58,674 nucleotides of DNA from Candidatus Solibacter usitatus (lineage in GTDB: Bacteria > Acidobacteriota > Terriglobia > Bryobacterales > Bryobacteraceae), in contig JACRBC010000061.1 in NCBI GenBank assembly GCA_016213245.1, positions 1-58,674 on the forward strand, read 5' to 3'. The translations under genes and the position numbers were made by a program. A model generated the notes under the pieces. The model was given only the letters and a program-made list of their open reading frames with translations. It did no database searches and was not told where the DNA came from. Shown piece after piece: positions 9,101 through 16,236 of this stretch. The first letter of the stretch is position 1, and every line of letters starts with the position of its first letter.

Positions 9101-10805
9101 CGTCAATGGCGCCGCTGATATCGCTGTCCTCCGCGTCCTGATCAATGCCCAGCAGTCGGCCGCAGGCGGCTGCTACTTCGCCTGGGACCGGACCACGGGA
9201 GTCATCTGGCTGGCCGACGACGCCGGCGCCGCCTGGGCCACCTCGGCCCGCGCCGGAACCGCCGACGTCGCGCAAAACAGCCAGTGCGCATTCCGCGCCG
9301 CCGGATCCAGCATCGCCACCAGCGGGGCCACCCTCACCCTCGCCGTCGATCTGGCCTTTACCCCGGCCTTCAACGGTCAGCGGCTCATCTTCGCCAACGC
9401 CACCGATGCCGCCGGGCTGACCAGTCCCTCGCCCCAGCTCGGCAGCTTCACGGTCTCCGCCGGAGCCGGGCAGCCGCTCGGGCCCGTCTCGGTGGCCCCC
9501 TCGGCCGGCAGCGGCGCGGCCCAGATCTTCACCTTTGCCTTCGCCGATCCGAAAGGCGCCGCCGACCTGGCCTGGGTGCGCATCCTCATCAACGCCCAGC
9601 AGTCGGCTGTGGCGGGCTGCTACCTCGCCGTAGATCGCGCGGCCGGCCTCATCTACCTCGCCGGCGACGCCGGCTCAACATGGAGCGCCCCGGCCCGCAT
9701 CGGAACCGCCGACACCGCCCAGAACAGCCAATGCACCGTGCGCGGCGCGACCAGCAGCCTGACCCTGGCCGGAACCACCGCCACGCTGGTTGTTGACCTC
9801 ACCTTTGCCGCCGCCTTCAGCGGTCAGAAGTCCATCTGGGCCAACGCAACCGACTCGGCCTACGTCACCAGTGGATCGCCCCTGCTGGGCACGTTCAACG
9901 TCACCGCCGGCGGCCAGCAGCCTCTGGGCCCTGTCTCTGTTGCGCCTGCAAACGGAAGCGGATCGGCGCAACTGTTCACCTTCTCATACGCCGACCCGAA
10001 GGGGGCCGCGGACCTGGTCTGGCTGCGTGTCCTGATCAGTGCCCAGCAGGCGGCCGCCGCCGGCTGCTATCTGGCCGTGGATCGAGCCGCCGGTCTCATC
10101 TACCTGGCCGACGACGCCGGCGCGGTCTGGAGCGCGCCGGCCCGTCTCGGAACCGCCGATACCGCCCAAAACAGTCAGTGCTCGGTGCGCGCTTCGGCCA
10201 GCGGCATCACCCTGTCGGGAACCACGGCCTCCCTCGTCCTCGACCTCACCTTTACTCCCGCCTTCGCCGGGCCCAAATCCATCTGGGCCAACGCCACCGA
10301 CCTCGCCGGAACCACCAGCCCTTCGCCCCTTCTCGGGTCCTTTACCGTCTCCACCGGCGTAGCCAACCTGCCGCCCTCGGCCGATTCGGTGTCCCCTGCC
10401 GGCGCCAGCGGCAACCGCCAGGTTTTCACACTCACGTTCAGCGACCCCAACGGCGCCCAGGACATCGCCACTCCGCGCGTCCTCATTCACTCGCAGCAAC
10501 GCGCCGATGGAGGCTGCTATGTCCTGCTGAACCGCGCCGCGGCCACCCTCTATCTGGCCGACGACGCCGGCGTAAACTGGGCCCCCGTTCGCCTCGGCGC
10601 AGCCGAGTCGGCGCAGAACAGCCAATGCATCGTCTGGGGTCTCACTTCCTCGGCCACTGCGACCGGCAACCAAGTCCTTCTTCTCCTGGACCTCTCCCTG
10701 AAAACCGCCTTCTCCGGCACCCGCAGCATCTGGGCCAACGCCACCGACGGCGGTGGGTTAACCAGTCCCTCCCCGCTCCTCGGCACCTACACCGTGCTGC
10801 CCTAA
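6144..10805 (+). CDS. giant secreted SBBP seven-bladed propeller protein with six C-terminal repeats
   Basis: A 1553-residue exported protein. The start is GTG 6144, giving a short signal peptide (MRCSAGFIGLSLLAASRLWA). Residues ~25-215 match the DUF7948 module that precedes SBBP repeats (YPGVDLRVG, then VGDYDRALPLVIDP). Residues ~215-660 hold seven SBBP blades of the form STYLGG...AVD..G.VYVAG.T, enough for one complete beta-propeller. From about residue 665 to the end come six repeats of ~147 residues, each with two conserved cysteines. No transmembrane anchor or PEP-CTERM signal is seen at the C-terminus (it ends GTYTVLP). Known family context suggests an extracellular structural or binding protein; the actual ligand is unknown. 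It follows the GT genes on the same strand. Confidence 0.85.
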   Translation: MRCSAGFIGLSLLAASRLWASSGLPVVFHAVSARQWVARGANVESAIDPAGMTFRDGAHLLRLDFPGSAAGAALSPCGSDAGVVSYFRGRDESAWLRGVPAYECAWVLGLYPGVDLRVGSTGGRIKSEFVVQPGASPDIIRLRYSPAARLAIEPDGALRVETSGGDWREAPPLLFQRHGGRTVRVEGRYVLRPGGEAAFQVGDYDRALPLVIDPVVTFSTLLGGNGISAATGTAVDSSGFVYVAGYTDAPDLPTQSPASPRSGGVDAFVAKLEPATGRLVYATYIGGTGDDRASAIAVDSMGSAYIAGATSSGNFPVAIPAQATISGSRDAFLVKLAPDGTALAFSTYYGGTQADTANALALTSTGVWIGGDTSSATLPGVSGWQTANRGMQDGFLAKFSPSGVRQAATFIGGAGDDTVRAVSVDASGNVYAAGATGSANLGVPAGAAQSSLRGSQDGFVMKLDPPAATLLAGTYLGGTLGDAANVEMVLALAVDGSQNVFAGGVTPSPDFPAPAAWAGTLSGLQDGFLVRLNSTLSSQSWGTFVGGAGKEAVTCLSLDGQGGLLAAGSTSSSNFPLQSPLQAASGGGYDAFLLRISQSGTAVSFSTYLGGSGAEGAAALALSPGGSVILAGQSSSPDFTQKNPAQPAAGSVLRMFVSRVAMGTLPSIQGLLPNAGSGSAQAFELSVTHPGGAAQIGVMEFTIATSLNKLPACRVRYSPASGLLALADNAAQTWTPVRPGTADSASNSQCTLSGAASAAAAIAGGWKFTAALTFASGFAGQKQLWANAAGVSGEETGFAPAGAWTVFAPANQAPSAQSVSPPSGSGPGGIFTLTLSDLNGGADISAGRLLFNTQAVDAAGCSLRADRSVNRVLLADDSGAVWAAGIPGDPGYLENSQCRLRLAGTSIAVAGNSLVFVADVTFKSAFSGARTIYGAATDSQGAQSGWTTLGAWTVSIPTANQPPSAVSVAPSAGSGAAQVFTFTFTDVNGAADIAVLRVLINAQQSAAGGCYFAWDRTTGVIWLADDAGAAWATSARAGTADVAQNSQCAFRAAGSSIATSGATLTLAVDLAFTPAFNGQRLIFANATDAAGLTSPSPQLGSFTVSAGAGQPLGPVSVAPSAGSGAAQIFTFAFADPKGAADLAWVRILINAQQSAVAGCYLAVDRAAGLIYLAGDAGSTWSAPARIGTADTAQNSQCTVRGATSSLTLAGTTATLVVDLTFAAAFSGQKSIWANATDSAYVTSGSPLLGTFNVTAGGQQPLGPVSVAPANGSGSAQLFTFSYADPKGAADLVWLRVLISAQQAAAAGCYLAVDRAAGLIYLADDAGAVWSAPARLGTADTAQNSQCSVRASASGITLSGTTASLVLDLTFTPAFAGPKSIWANATDLAGTTSPSPLLGSFTVSTGVANLPPSADSVSPAGASGNRQVFTLTFSDPNGAQDIATPRVLIHSQQRADGGCYVLLNRAAATLYLADDAGVNWAPVRLGAAESAQNSQCIVWGLTSSATATGNQVLLLLDLSLKTAFSGTRSIWANATDGGGLTSPSPLLGTYTVLP
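8140..10802 (+). repeat. six tandem ~147-residue repeats inside the SBBP protein
   Basis: Repeat starts fall near nucleotides 8146, 8580, 9025, 9471, 9915 and 10368, a period of about 445 bases. Each unit runs: PSA.SVSP..GSG, F.LTF.D..GA.DI, a GCY-type cysteine, LADDAG..W, the NSQC cysteine, then SIWANATD....SP..LG..TV. Units 4 and 5 are the most alike. The first unit is the most diverged. Confidence 0.85.
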
Positions 10806-10815
10806 AACGACTCAG

Positions 10816-10845
10816 CCCCGCAACGCTCTAACGAGCGTTGCGGGG
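10816..10845. terminator. perfect 13-bp hairpin between convergent genes
   Basis: CCCCGCAACGCTC (10816-10828), loop TAAC, GAGCGTTGCGGGG (10833-10845). It begins 11 bases after the stop of the SBBP gene and 24 bases before the stop of the minus-strand peptide gene, so it can serve both. There is no T-tract on either side, so it is not a textbook intrinsic terminator. Confidence 0.65.
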
Positions 10846-10869
10846 CCCATGTCAAACTCGGTTTGCGGC

Positions 10870-11133
10870 TTACGCCCAGGGGTCGGGAGGACCCTCTGGC
10901 GTGATCGCCCACGGATCGGGAGGACCCTCTGGCGTGATCGCCCACGGATCGGGAGGACCCTCTGGCGTGATCGCCCACGGATCGGGAGGACCCTCTGGCG
11001 TGATCGCCCACGGATCGGGGGGACCCTCTGGCGTGATCGCCCAGCCTGTGCCTGCCGGCAACACGGCCGCCGAAGCGACGGTCGCCAGCAAGATCAAAAC
11101 ACAGACGGCACTCAGACAACGAAGCTTCGACAT
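10870..11133 (-). CDS. small secreted peptide of five WAITPEGPPDP repeats
   Basis: An 87-residue protein unlike any family I know. The ATG at 11133 is preceded by AAGGAAGG at a normal distance; an in-frame ATG at 11163 would add 10 residues that include this ribosome site, so the shorter form is chosen. Residues 1-23 are a signal peptide ending AxA (VASA). A short VLPAGTG linker follows, then five exact copies of the 11-residue unit WAITPEGPPDP and a final WA. The mature part has no cysteine and is rich in Pro, Trp and acidic residues. It could be a secreted structural or adhesive peptide, or a multi-core precursor peptide. No modifying enzyme is recognisable beside it: the neighbours are an ExeA-type ATPase and, convergently, the SBBP protein. 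Confidence 0.7.
   Translation of the reverse strand: MSKLRCLSAVCVLILLATVASAAVLPAGTGWAITPEGPPDPWAITPEGPPDPWAITPEGPPDPWAITPEGPPDPWAITPEGPPDPWA
10879..11043 (-). repeat. five 33-bp perfect-register tandem repeats
   Basis: Five head-to-tail 33-base units without spacers. Three central copies are identical. The first (protein order) differs by CCC for CCT, the last by GACCCC for GATCCG. All differences are synonymous (Pro, Asp-Pro). It is coding, not a CRISPR array. Confidence 0.95.
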
Positions 11134-11207
11134 TCGGCTTCTACCTTCCTTCGCACCTGCCATACACCCGGCGATACCGAAGGTATGGTCAAATCCCCTT
11201 CCTACTC

Positions 11208-11263
11208 AGGGTTATACCTGATGCTAGAGGAGGACCTTCGGTCTATGTGGTAGGATTTATCCT
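11208..11263. promoter_or_regulatory. two AGG-N6-CCT palindromes upstream of the repeat-peptide gene
   Basis: AGGGTTATACCT at 11208-11219 and AGGATTTATCCT at 11252-11263 share the form AGGRTTWWWCCT and have centres 44 bases apart, about four helical turns. The second extends to a perfect TAGGAT-TT-ATCCTA. They lie 75-130 bases upstream of the peptide start in an AT-richer stretch (11134-11386) without a gene. They resemble binding sites for a dimeric regulator; which one is unknown. Confidence 0.45.
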
Positions 11264-11386
11264 AGTTACTAAATCAGTTCTTCACCTGACGCTGTCTAAG
11301 GTGTTGAAGTGAATAGTATTAGGCGCTTGTTGGTACTGGTGGGTTTGGGCGGGAAGATTTTTTCTCCCAGCAGGAGTGGTGCTGCC

Positions 11387-12286
11387 CTAGAACTGCTCGC
11401 GGGGCGAGAACAGGGGAGCGCCCTCGCTGGAATCCGCTGAGATGGGGGAGCGGCCACGAAGCCGCTTGCCCGGCCACTCGAGGCGCATGTCCTGACACAC
11501 CTCGTCGAGCATCGCGAAAGTCGCCTGCTTCTCTTCCGCCGCAAAGGCCGTGAGCAGCAGGTTGTCGCAGATGGCGTTGATCAGACGGGGGATCCCCTGG
11601 CTGCGCAGGTGGATCTCTTGCATCACGCCATCCGAAAACACCGACGGTTCCGGCATGCCGGCCTTCTTCAGCCGGGAGTTCACGTATTCGACGGCTTCGG
11701 CGAGTGTGAAGGGGGCCAGGCTGCAGCGCAACACGATCCGCTGCTTCAATTGCCTCAGATTCGGCGCGTCCAGCTTGCGGTCGAGTTCCGGCTGGCCGGC
11801 CAGGACAATTTGCAGCAGTTTGCCCAGCCGCGGATTCTCCAGGTTTCCGAGAAGCCTGATCTCTTCCAATACGTCCCACTCCAGATTGTGCGCCTCGTCC
11901 ACGATCAGCACCGTGGTCCGCCCCTCATTGGCCTGCTGGATGAGCAGGTGGTTCAGGGCGAACAACACTTCCGTCTTGGACTTGTGCGCACACCGCAGGT
12001 CCAGGTCGTAGGCAATCATTTCGAAGAACTGCTCGGTGTTGATGCGCGAATTGAACAGGAACGCGAACTCGACGTACTGCGACTCCAGGTAGTCCCGCAG
12101 GCACTCGAGCATCGTGGTCTTGCCCGTGCCGACCTCGCCGGTGAGTACGATAAATCCCTTGCGGCTGTGGACCCCGTAGATGAGATTGGCCAGCGCCTCC
12201 TCATGCTGCGGGCTGCGGTACAGGAAGGCAGGGTCCGGACTCAGGTTGAACGGGTTTTCCCTGAAACCAAAGAAAGCGTTGTACAT
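11387..12286 (-). CDS. ExeA/GspA-type AAA ATPase (XrtA-associated-like)
   Basis: A 299-residue AAA ATPase that starts MYNAFFGFRENPFNLSPDP, the typical opening of the ExeA/TniB-like ATPases found with type II secretion and with exosortase/exopolysaccharide loci. Walker A GEVGTGKT lies at residues 50-57 and Walker B VLIVDEAH at 126-133, followed by a LAGQPEL sensor region and a C-terminal lid. The usual C-terminal peptidoglycan-binding domain or transmembrane helix of ExeA proper is absent. It lies between the repeat-peptide gene and csm5, same strand, 153 bases after csm5; that gap shows no repeats or obvious promoter. Probably it energises export or assembly of a surface product; partner unknown. 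Confidence 0.82.
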   Translation of the reverse strand: MYNAFFGFRENPFNLSPDPAFLYRSPQHEEALANLIYGVHSRKGFIVLTGEVGTGKTTMLECLRDYLESQYVEFAFLFNSRINTEQFFEMIAYDLDLRCAHKSKTEVLFALNHLLIQQANEGRTTVLIVDEAHNLEWDVLEEIRLLGNLENPRLGKLLQIVLAGQPELDRKLDAPNLRQLKQRIVLRCSLAPFTLAEAVEYVNSRLKKAGMPEPSVFSDGVMQEIHLRSQGIPRLINAICDNLLLTAFAAEEKQATFAMLDEVCQDMRLEWPGKRLRGRSPISADSSEGAPLFSPREQF

Positions 12287-12439
12287 AGAGTCCGTGTCTT
12301 GCCCTCCGCCCGCCCCAGATTCGGGATTGGGCAGGAAGTTAGCCTCATTCTAACATGCTCCATCGGCATCCCCGGGCCCCGGGCTTAGGGCGTCTCCCGA
12401 ACATTCGTCGGCGAAGGTACCAGGCCGGACGCCCAGATC

Positions 12440-13606
12440 CTAACCGGCGTCGAATGAAAGCTGCGCCCATCCCGGCAACGCCGCTGGTTGATCGTTCAAG
12501 AAAACCACTTTGCGAGTCTTGGGGAAGGGCAACCCGGTTCGTGCCTGAGGTCCATACACGGGCAGCTTGCGGAGAATCTGGCGGTAGGGATCCTGATTCA
12601 GGTCTACACTCGCCGTCTTAGCCAGGAAGCCCGCTCCCCAGCCGAAGCAGATAAGACAGCAGTTCTGCCCGGCCCGGGCCGCGGCGAGCTTCTCGCGAAG
12701 ACTCGACAGAGACTGGGCTACAGCGGTCAAACCGGCGGCCTCGGCGTAGTTGAACTGCACGGCGATCAGCTTCTCCGCCGCGTCGTTGGCCGCCTGGGCG
12801 AAACGCCGGGCGCCGGCCGCATCGCGCCAGCGAAGCGCCTTGAGCATCTCCGGATGGGACAGCGGTGCGCTCTCTTCATAGGCGCCTTCGAACACGGTCC
12901 CGGGCGCCGCCATTTCGGCGAAGACCGGTGTGGAGTCGGCCGGCCTGCGGGCCTCCACGGCCCCGCGCGGGCTCATCTTCCAACCCAACTCCAGGCGATT
13001 ACCCCGCGCCAGCAGAGTGGAGGTGCGGAGCAGGTAGATCCTGGTGGCTCCACCGCAGGGGATGGCCTTGGAATCTGCGACCAGCAGCGCCCGGGTGCGG
13101 CTGGCGCCGCCGGCTCCCATCGCCGCCGTCTCCAACGGTTCGGCCGGGCGGCGAGGAGGCCGTTCCGCGGCATCGATTCGCGCCGCCAGGTCCACCCACT
13201 GCGCTTCCGAGGTCCGCTCCATCACCGCGGCGGTTCGCAGCGGCCCTTTCAGCGCGCTGCCGGGGATGTAGATGCCACCCGAGGGCGAGGCGGCGAAGGT
13301 CGGGATGAACAGGTTCTCGGCCGAAGTTCGCGCACAGTAGATCGCCGAAGCGGGATGATCGAACGGGATCCGCCGGCTGGCGTAGTTCTGGGCGTATCCG
13401 CCCCAGGACGCGAAATCGAGCTTCTCGGCGCGGCGAATCTGGGTCAAGTAGGTATCCAGCCGGGGCCCCTTCGCCAGCAGGCGGAAGATCCGTTTCTGGT
13501 CCAGGACGTTCACCTGGTCTTTCCAGACCATGTAGTCGATGGGCGAGAGCCTCTGCCCATCGCCGGCAAGCAATGGCGTCAAGACGGTGAGGCGGTAGAG
13601 TTTCAT
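12440..13606 (-). CDS. csm5: CRISPR type III-A RAMP protein Csm5
   Basis: A 388-residue RAMP protein that caps the 3' end of the Csm backbone. Residues 1-20 hold the first beta strand and T-P-L-L-A-G (a Cas7-like head). SRRIPFDHPAS near 78-87 and the RAMP glycine loop YIPGSALKGPLRTA at 113-126 are characteristic of Csm5. The C-terminal block (KTRKVVFLND, then LPGWAQL) also fits. The ATG overlaps the csm4 stop (ATGA, 13606-13603), so translation is coupled. It is the last gene of the cas10-csm2-csm3-csm4-csm5 operon. No cas6 follows. Confidence 0.9.
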   Translation of the reverse strand: MKLYRLTVLTPLLAGDGQRLSPIDYMVWKDQVNVLDQKRIFRLLAKGPRLDTYLTQIRRAEKLDFASWGGYAQNYASRRIPFDHPASAIYCARTSAENLFIPTFAASPSGGIYIPGSALKGPLRTAAVMERTSEAQWVDLAARIDAAERPPRRPAEPLETAAMGAGGASRTRALLVADSKAIPCGGATRIYLLRTSTLLARGNRLELGWKMSPRGAVEARRPADSTPVFAEMAAPGTVFEGAYEESAPLSHPEMLKALRWRDAAGARRFAQAANDAAEKLIAVQFNYAEAAGLTAVAQSLSSLREKLAAARAGQNCCLICFGWGAGFLAKTASVDLNQDPYRQILRKLPVYGPQARTGLPFPKTRKVVFLNDQPAALPGWAQLSFDAG

Positions 13607-14622
13607 GCGTTCACCGGCCAGGGGATGGAGATGGCGAGCGCATAGCCCGCTCGGTAGATGGGGTGGGGACAGCCCGGCGGCGCCACATTCCGGACCGCGC
13701 CGCGGAGCGCGTCGCCGGCCAGCACCGAGCCCTCCGCCACCATGCGCGAAGAGAGCTTCTCGCGTCCCGGGCTGCGGGAGGCCCCGGTGCGCCCGGCACG
13801 CTGGATGAGTTGATAGTCGCCCGACGACCAGTCCACCGCGTCGCCGTCGGCCGGGCTATAGAGCGACAGCAGCCACCACGCCTTCCTGGCCGCCGGCACG
13901 GCATCGCCGCCAAAGAGCAGGTGCGCTAACTCGCCGGGCTGGAAATCCGGTGTTCTGGAACGTCCAAAGCCGCGCGAACGCAGCCCGCCCAAGCCGCTGT
14001 CGGCCAGTAGCCGGAACGCTGCCTGCAGTTTGGGCGCCCAGACGGCGTAAGTTGACGGATTCGAAAACTGCGCCGCGCACCACAGCCCGGAGGCCGGCGC
14101 GAATTGAACGCAGGTGGTCAGGTGCGGCTCGGCCAAGCCGCCTGTCACGCGGTCCACCGCCGCGCAGGAACGCGTCAGCAGCCGGAACGGGCCGGATGCC
14201 GAACGGCTGTTGACCGGGATCAGGCAGCCGCTATGCCCGTCCACGGTCCACTGGTCCTCGGCCGGCAACTGGCCGCGCAGCAAACCGGCGATCACCGAGG
14301 TAGGCAGCAGAGTGGCGCCCTTCCACCTCACCCGCGAAGAGGGGCCTTCGGCGGGCGGCCACAGCCGCGCCGGCGGCGGCGCGTACAGGAAGCCGCGTTG
14401 CCACGGAAAGCAGGAACTGAAGCGCACGGCCGGTTCGCCGAATGCCTTGGCCGTGGCGTTCAGCCACTCCTCCAACAGGCCCAGTTGTTCGAACGCCAGA
14501 CAGACGGCCGAATACAGGGCATCGCTGTGGAGGATGGCAGAGGCCTGGTCCCGGGCGCCGGTGTCCGGACCGATGCGCCAGGGCGTGGTGGGCCGCAAGC
14601 GAATGAGCAGCGCGGGGTTCAT
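13603..14622 (-). CDS. csm4: CRISPR type III-A RAMP protein Csm4 (Cas5-like)
   Basis: A 339-residue Cas5-group subunit, which in known Csm complexes holds the crRNA 5' tag and contacts Cas10. Evidence: an N-terminal RAMP strand, DALYSAVCLAFEQLG at ~34-48 (typical Csm4 'HSDTLFSAL' region), and the glycine-rich loop GLGGLRSRGFGR at 210-221. Its start is 14 bases after the csm3 stop and it overlaps csm5 by 4 bases. Length is within the family range. No odd features. Confidence 0.9.
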   Translation of the reverse strand: MNPALLIRLRPTTPWRIGPDTGARDQASAILHSDALYSAVCLAFEQLGLLEEWLNATAKAFGEPAVRFSSCFPWQRGFLYAPPPARLWPPAEGPSSRVRWKGATLLPTSVIAGLLRGQLPAEDQWTVDGHSGCLIPVNSRSASGPFRLLTRSCAAVDRVTGGLAEPHLTTCVQFAPASGLWCAAQFSNPSTYAVWAPKLQAAFRLLADSGLGGLRSRGFGRSRTPDFQPGELAHLLFGGDAVPAARKAWWLLSLYSPADGDAVDWSSGDYQLIQRAGRTGASRSPGREKLSSRMVAEGSVLAGDALRGAVRNVAPPGCPHPIYRAGYALAISIPWPVNA

Positions 14623-14636
14623 TGGATTCCGATGCG

Positions 14637-15470
14637 TCAGACGAGCTGTCCGCTGAAGTCCTCGCCCCGGATGCCGGACTGCAGCGCGGCGGTGCCGGCG
14701 GATTCCAGCAGCGTCTGCTCCGGTTCTCCGGCGGCATAGTATGCCTTGTTCCGCCAGGTGGCCTTCCAGCCGTTGAACGACACCCGGCCGCTGCCGCGCG
14801 AGCCGCCCCCGCCCAGAGCGTCGTCTTCCAACAGCCGCAGGCCCTGGACGAACGTTCCCACCAGTTCGCGGTCCTCGGGGCAGAGAATGTCGATGACAAA
14901 GCGCACGCGGAACTTCGCGCCGGCCGGCACCCGCTCGAGCGTCCGGGCGTTGGCCTGCGCGGTGACGCGGTCGATGGCGTTCTCGCTCTTCACCTCGGTC
15001 AGTTCATCGTCGAGGTTTTCCCGCATCTGCGGCGAAATCGAGTCGAGGTCCAGCGGGGCGTCGTAGACGGTGAGCCGCGCCGGCGTGGCGAAGGCCGGCT
15101 CCAGAACATCGCCCGAGACCCTCTCCATACGGCCGGGATTGCGGCCGAACAACAGGCAGATCTCGTCTCCCGGCTCGTCGCTCTGGTGGATGCGCACCTC
15201 TTGCCCGCGGCGGCGGGAGAGGTAAACCAGGTCGGCCGGCGAGACCAGGCCCGCCGACTGTTCCAGCAGGCTGCGGATCTTCCCGCGCAGCGTGCTGCCG
15301 GGCACATAGGGCCGTCCGAAGGCGTCCTTGACGACGGGGTTGTCGGCGCCGCCGAGGTCCAGCGAGCCCTTCCCGGCGCCGATATGCAGCCCGGTTTCGC
15401 AGGTCATCTCGCCATCCAGCAGCAGTTTGCCGATCAGGCCGAGCTTGGTGTCGGAGGTGTGAGCGCTCAT
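14637..15470 (-). CDS. csm3: CRISPR type III-A backbone RNase Csm3 (Cas7-like)
   Basis: A 277-residue Cas7-group subunit forming the filament that holds crRNA and cuts target RNA every six bases. Residues 24-48 follow the family pattern CETGLHIGAG...LGGADNPVVK; Asp43 aligns by eye with the catalytic Asp (D33 in S. thermophilus Csm3), so target-RNA cleavage should be intact. The glycine loop PGSTLRGK lies at 57-64. It is longer than the ~220-residue prototypes. Upstream AAAGGACTTCCGGAG is a good ribosome site for the ATG at 15470. It follows csm2 by 33 bases. Confidence 0.93.
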   Translation of the reverse strand: MSAHTSDTKLGLIGKLLLDGEMTCETGLHIGAGKGSLDLGGADNPVVKDAFGRPYVPGSTLRGKIRSLLEQSAGLVSPADLVYLSRRRGQEVRIHQSDEPGDEICLLFGRNPGRMERVSGDVLEPAFATPARLTVYDAPLDLDSISPQMRENLDDELTEVKSENAIDRVTAQANARTLERVPAGAKFRVRFVIDILCPEDRELVGTFVQGLRLLEDDALGGGGSRGSGRVSFNGWKATWRNKAYYAAGEPEQTLLESAGTAALQSGIRGEDFSGQLV

Positions 15471-15503
15471 GGAATACTCCGGAAGTCCTTTATTTCTCTA
15501 GGC

Positions 15504-16223
15504 CTACTCGTTGTAGGCGACGATGGCTTCAAACAGGTCACGGAACCTCTCGTACCCGCGCACGTCGTTCTTGCGGGTGACCTGCAGCAGCAGCCGCTCC
15601 AGTGAATCCAGGCTCCGCAACTGGTGCCGCGCGATGGTGTAGGCCAGGCGCGCCCGCAGCATCACGAACTGGTGCTGGCGCTCGCCCTCGGCCGCCCGGC
15701 AGGCGCGGCGCACCGCGCTGAAAAACCGCCGCAACTGGCTGCGCGTGCCGGAGTCCATGTCGCGCATGCGGGCGACAACGGCATGCGCCTGGTTGTCCAA
15801 GTACAGGCTGTCGGCGATGAGCTTCTCCAGGTCCATGTCGGCCTGCGGCTCGATGCCGCGCGGCCGGTCCCCGCCGCGCCCCTGCTCGCGCGGCCCGCGG
15901 CGCTCGCCCCGCTCTCCGCCGCGATCCGGTCCCTTGCCGCGCTCGCCGCGGTCGGGCCGCTCCCGCCGCTCGCCCGCCTCCGGCCTTCCGGCAGGTTTGT
16001 CCCGCCGCTCGACCTGCTTTTGCTCCGGACGCCCGGCCGGTTTGGCGGCAGGCGCCGGTGGCGTGGCTGCCGGCGCAGCCTCCGGCGCGGCGGCGACCGC
16101 CGGAGAAGGCTCCTGGGCTGGTTCCGGCGGCGCTTCGGCGGCGGGCTGCGCCACCGGTGCTTCCGCCGGCGGCTCTGGCGCCGTCTCGGGCGGCGCGCTT
16201 TGTTGCGGTTCGAGTTCGCTCAT
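15504..16223 (-). CDS. csm2: CRISPR type III-A small subunit Csm2 with long disordered N-terminus
   Basis: A 239-residue protein whose C-terminal ~110 residues (from about 130) match the helical Csm2 small subunit: RSQLRRFFSAVRRA, MLRARLAYTIARH, and the ending RFRDLFEAIVAYNE (family ending 'ALVAYHK'). Canonical Csm2 is 120-150 residues. Here ~127 residues precede the domain: 1-62 are Pro/Ala/Glu-rich, and 63-123 are Arg/Gly/Glu-rich with RGG/RGE clusters (DRGERGKGPDRGGERGERRG). The ATG at 16223 has AAGAGG upstream and directly follows the cas10 stop (13-base gap), so the extension belongs to this gene. In the complex Csm2 lines the target RNA; a basic RGG-like tail could add RNA binding or drive condensation (inference). 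Confidence 0.86.
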   Translation of the reverse strand: MSELEPQQSAPPETAPEPPAEAPVAQPAAEAPPEPAQEPSPAVAAAPEAAPAATPPAPAAKPAGRPEQKQVERRDKPAGRPEAGERRERPDRGERGKGPDRGGERGERRGPREQGRGGDRPRGIEPQADMDLEKLIADSLYLDNQAHAVVARMRDMDSGTRSQLRRFFSAVRRACRAAEGERQHQFVMLRARLAYTIARHQLRSLDSLERLLLQVTRKNDVRGYERFRDLFEAIVAYNE

Positions 16224-16236
16224 GGTACTCAGCCTC

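Noticed and set aside
10879-11043. 33-bp repeats near the csm operon as a CRISPR array
   Set aside because: The units are head-to-tail with no spacers, keep a reading frame, and differ only at synonymous sites. They encode the repeat peptide.
10838-11253. Plus-strand ORFs through the repeat region (GSGGPSGVIAH-type and RDRPRIGRTLW-type repeats)
   Set aside because: The 33-base period keeps every frame open. Only the minus-strand frame has a signal peptide, a good ribosome site and synonymous-only variation.
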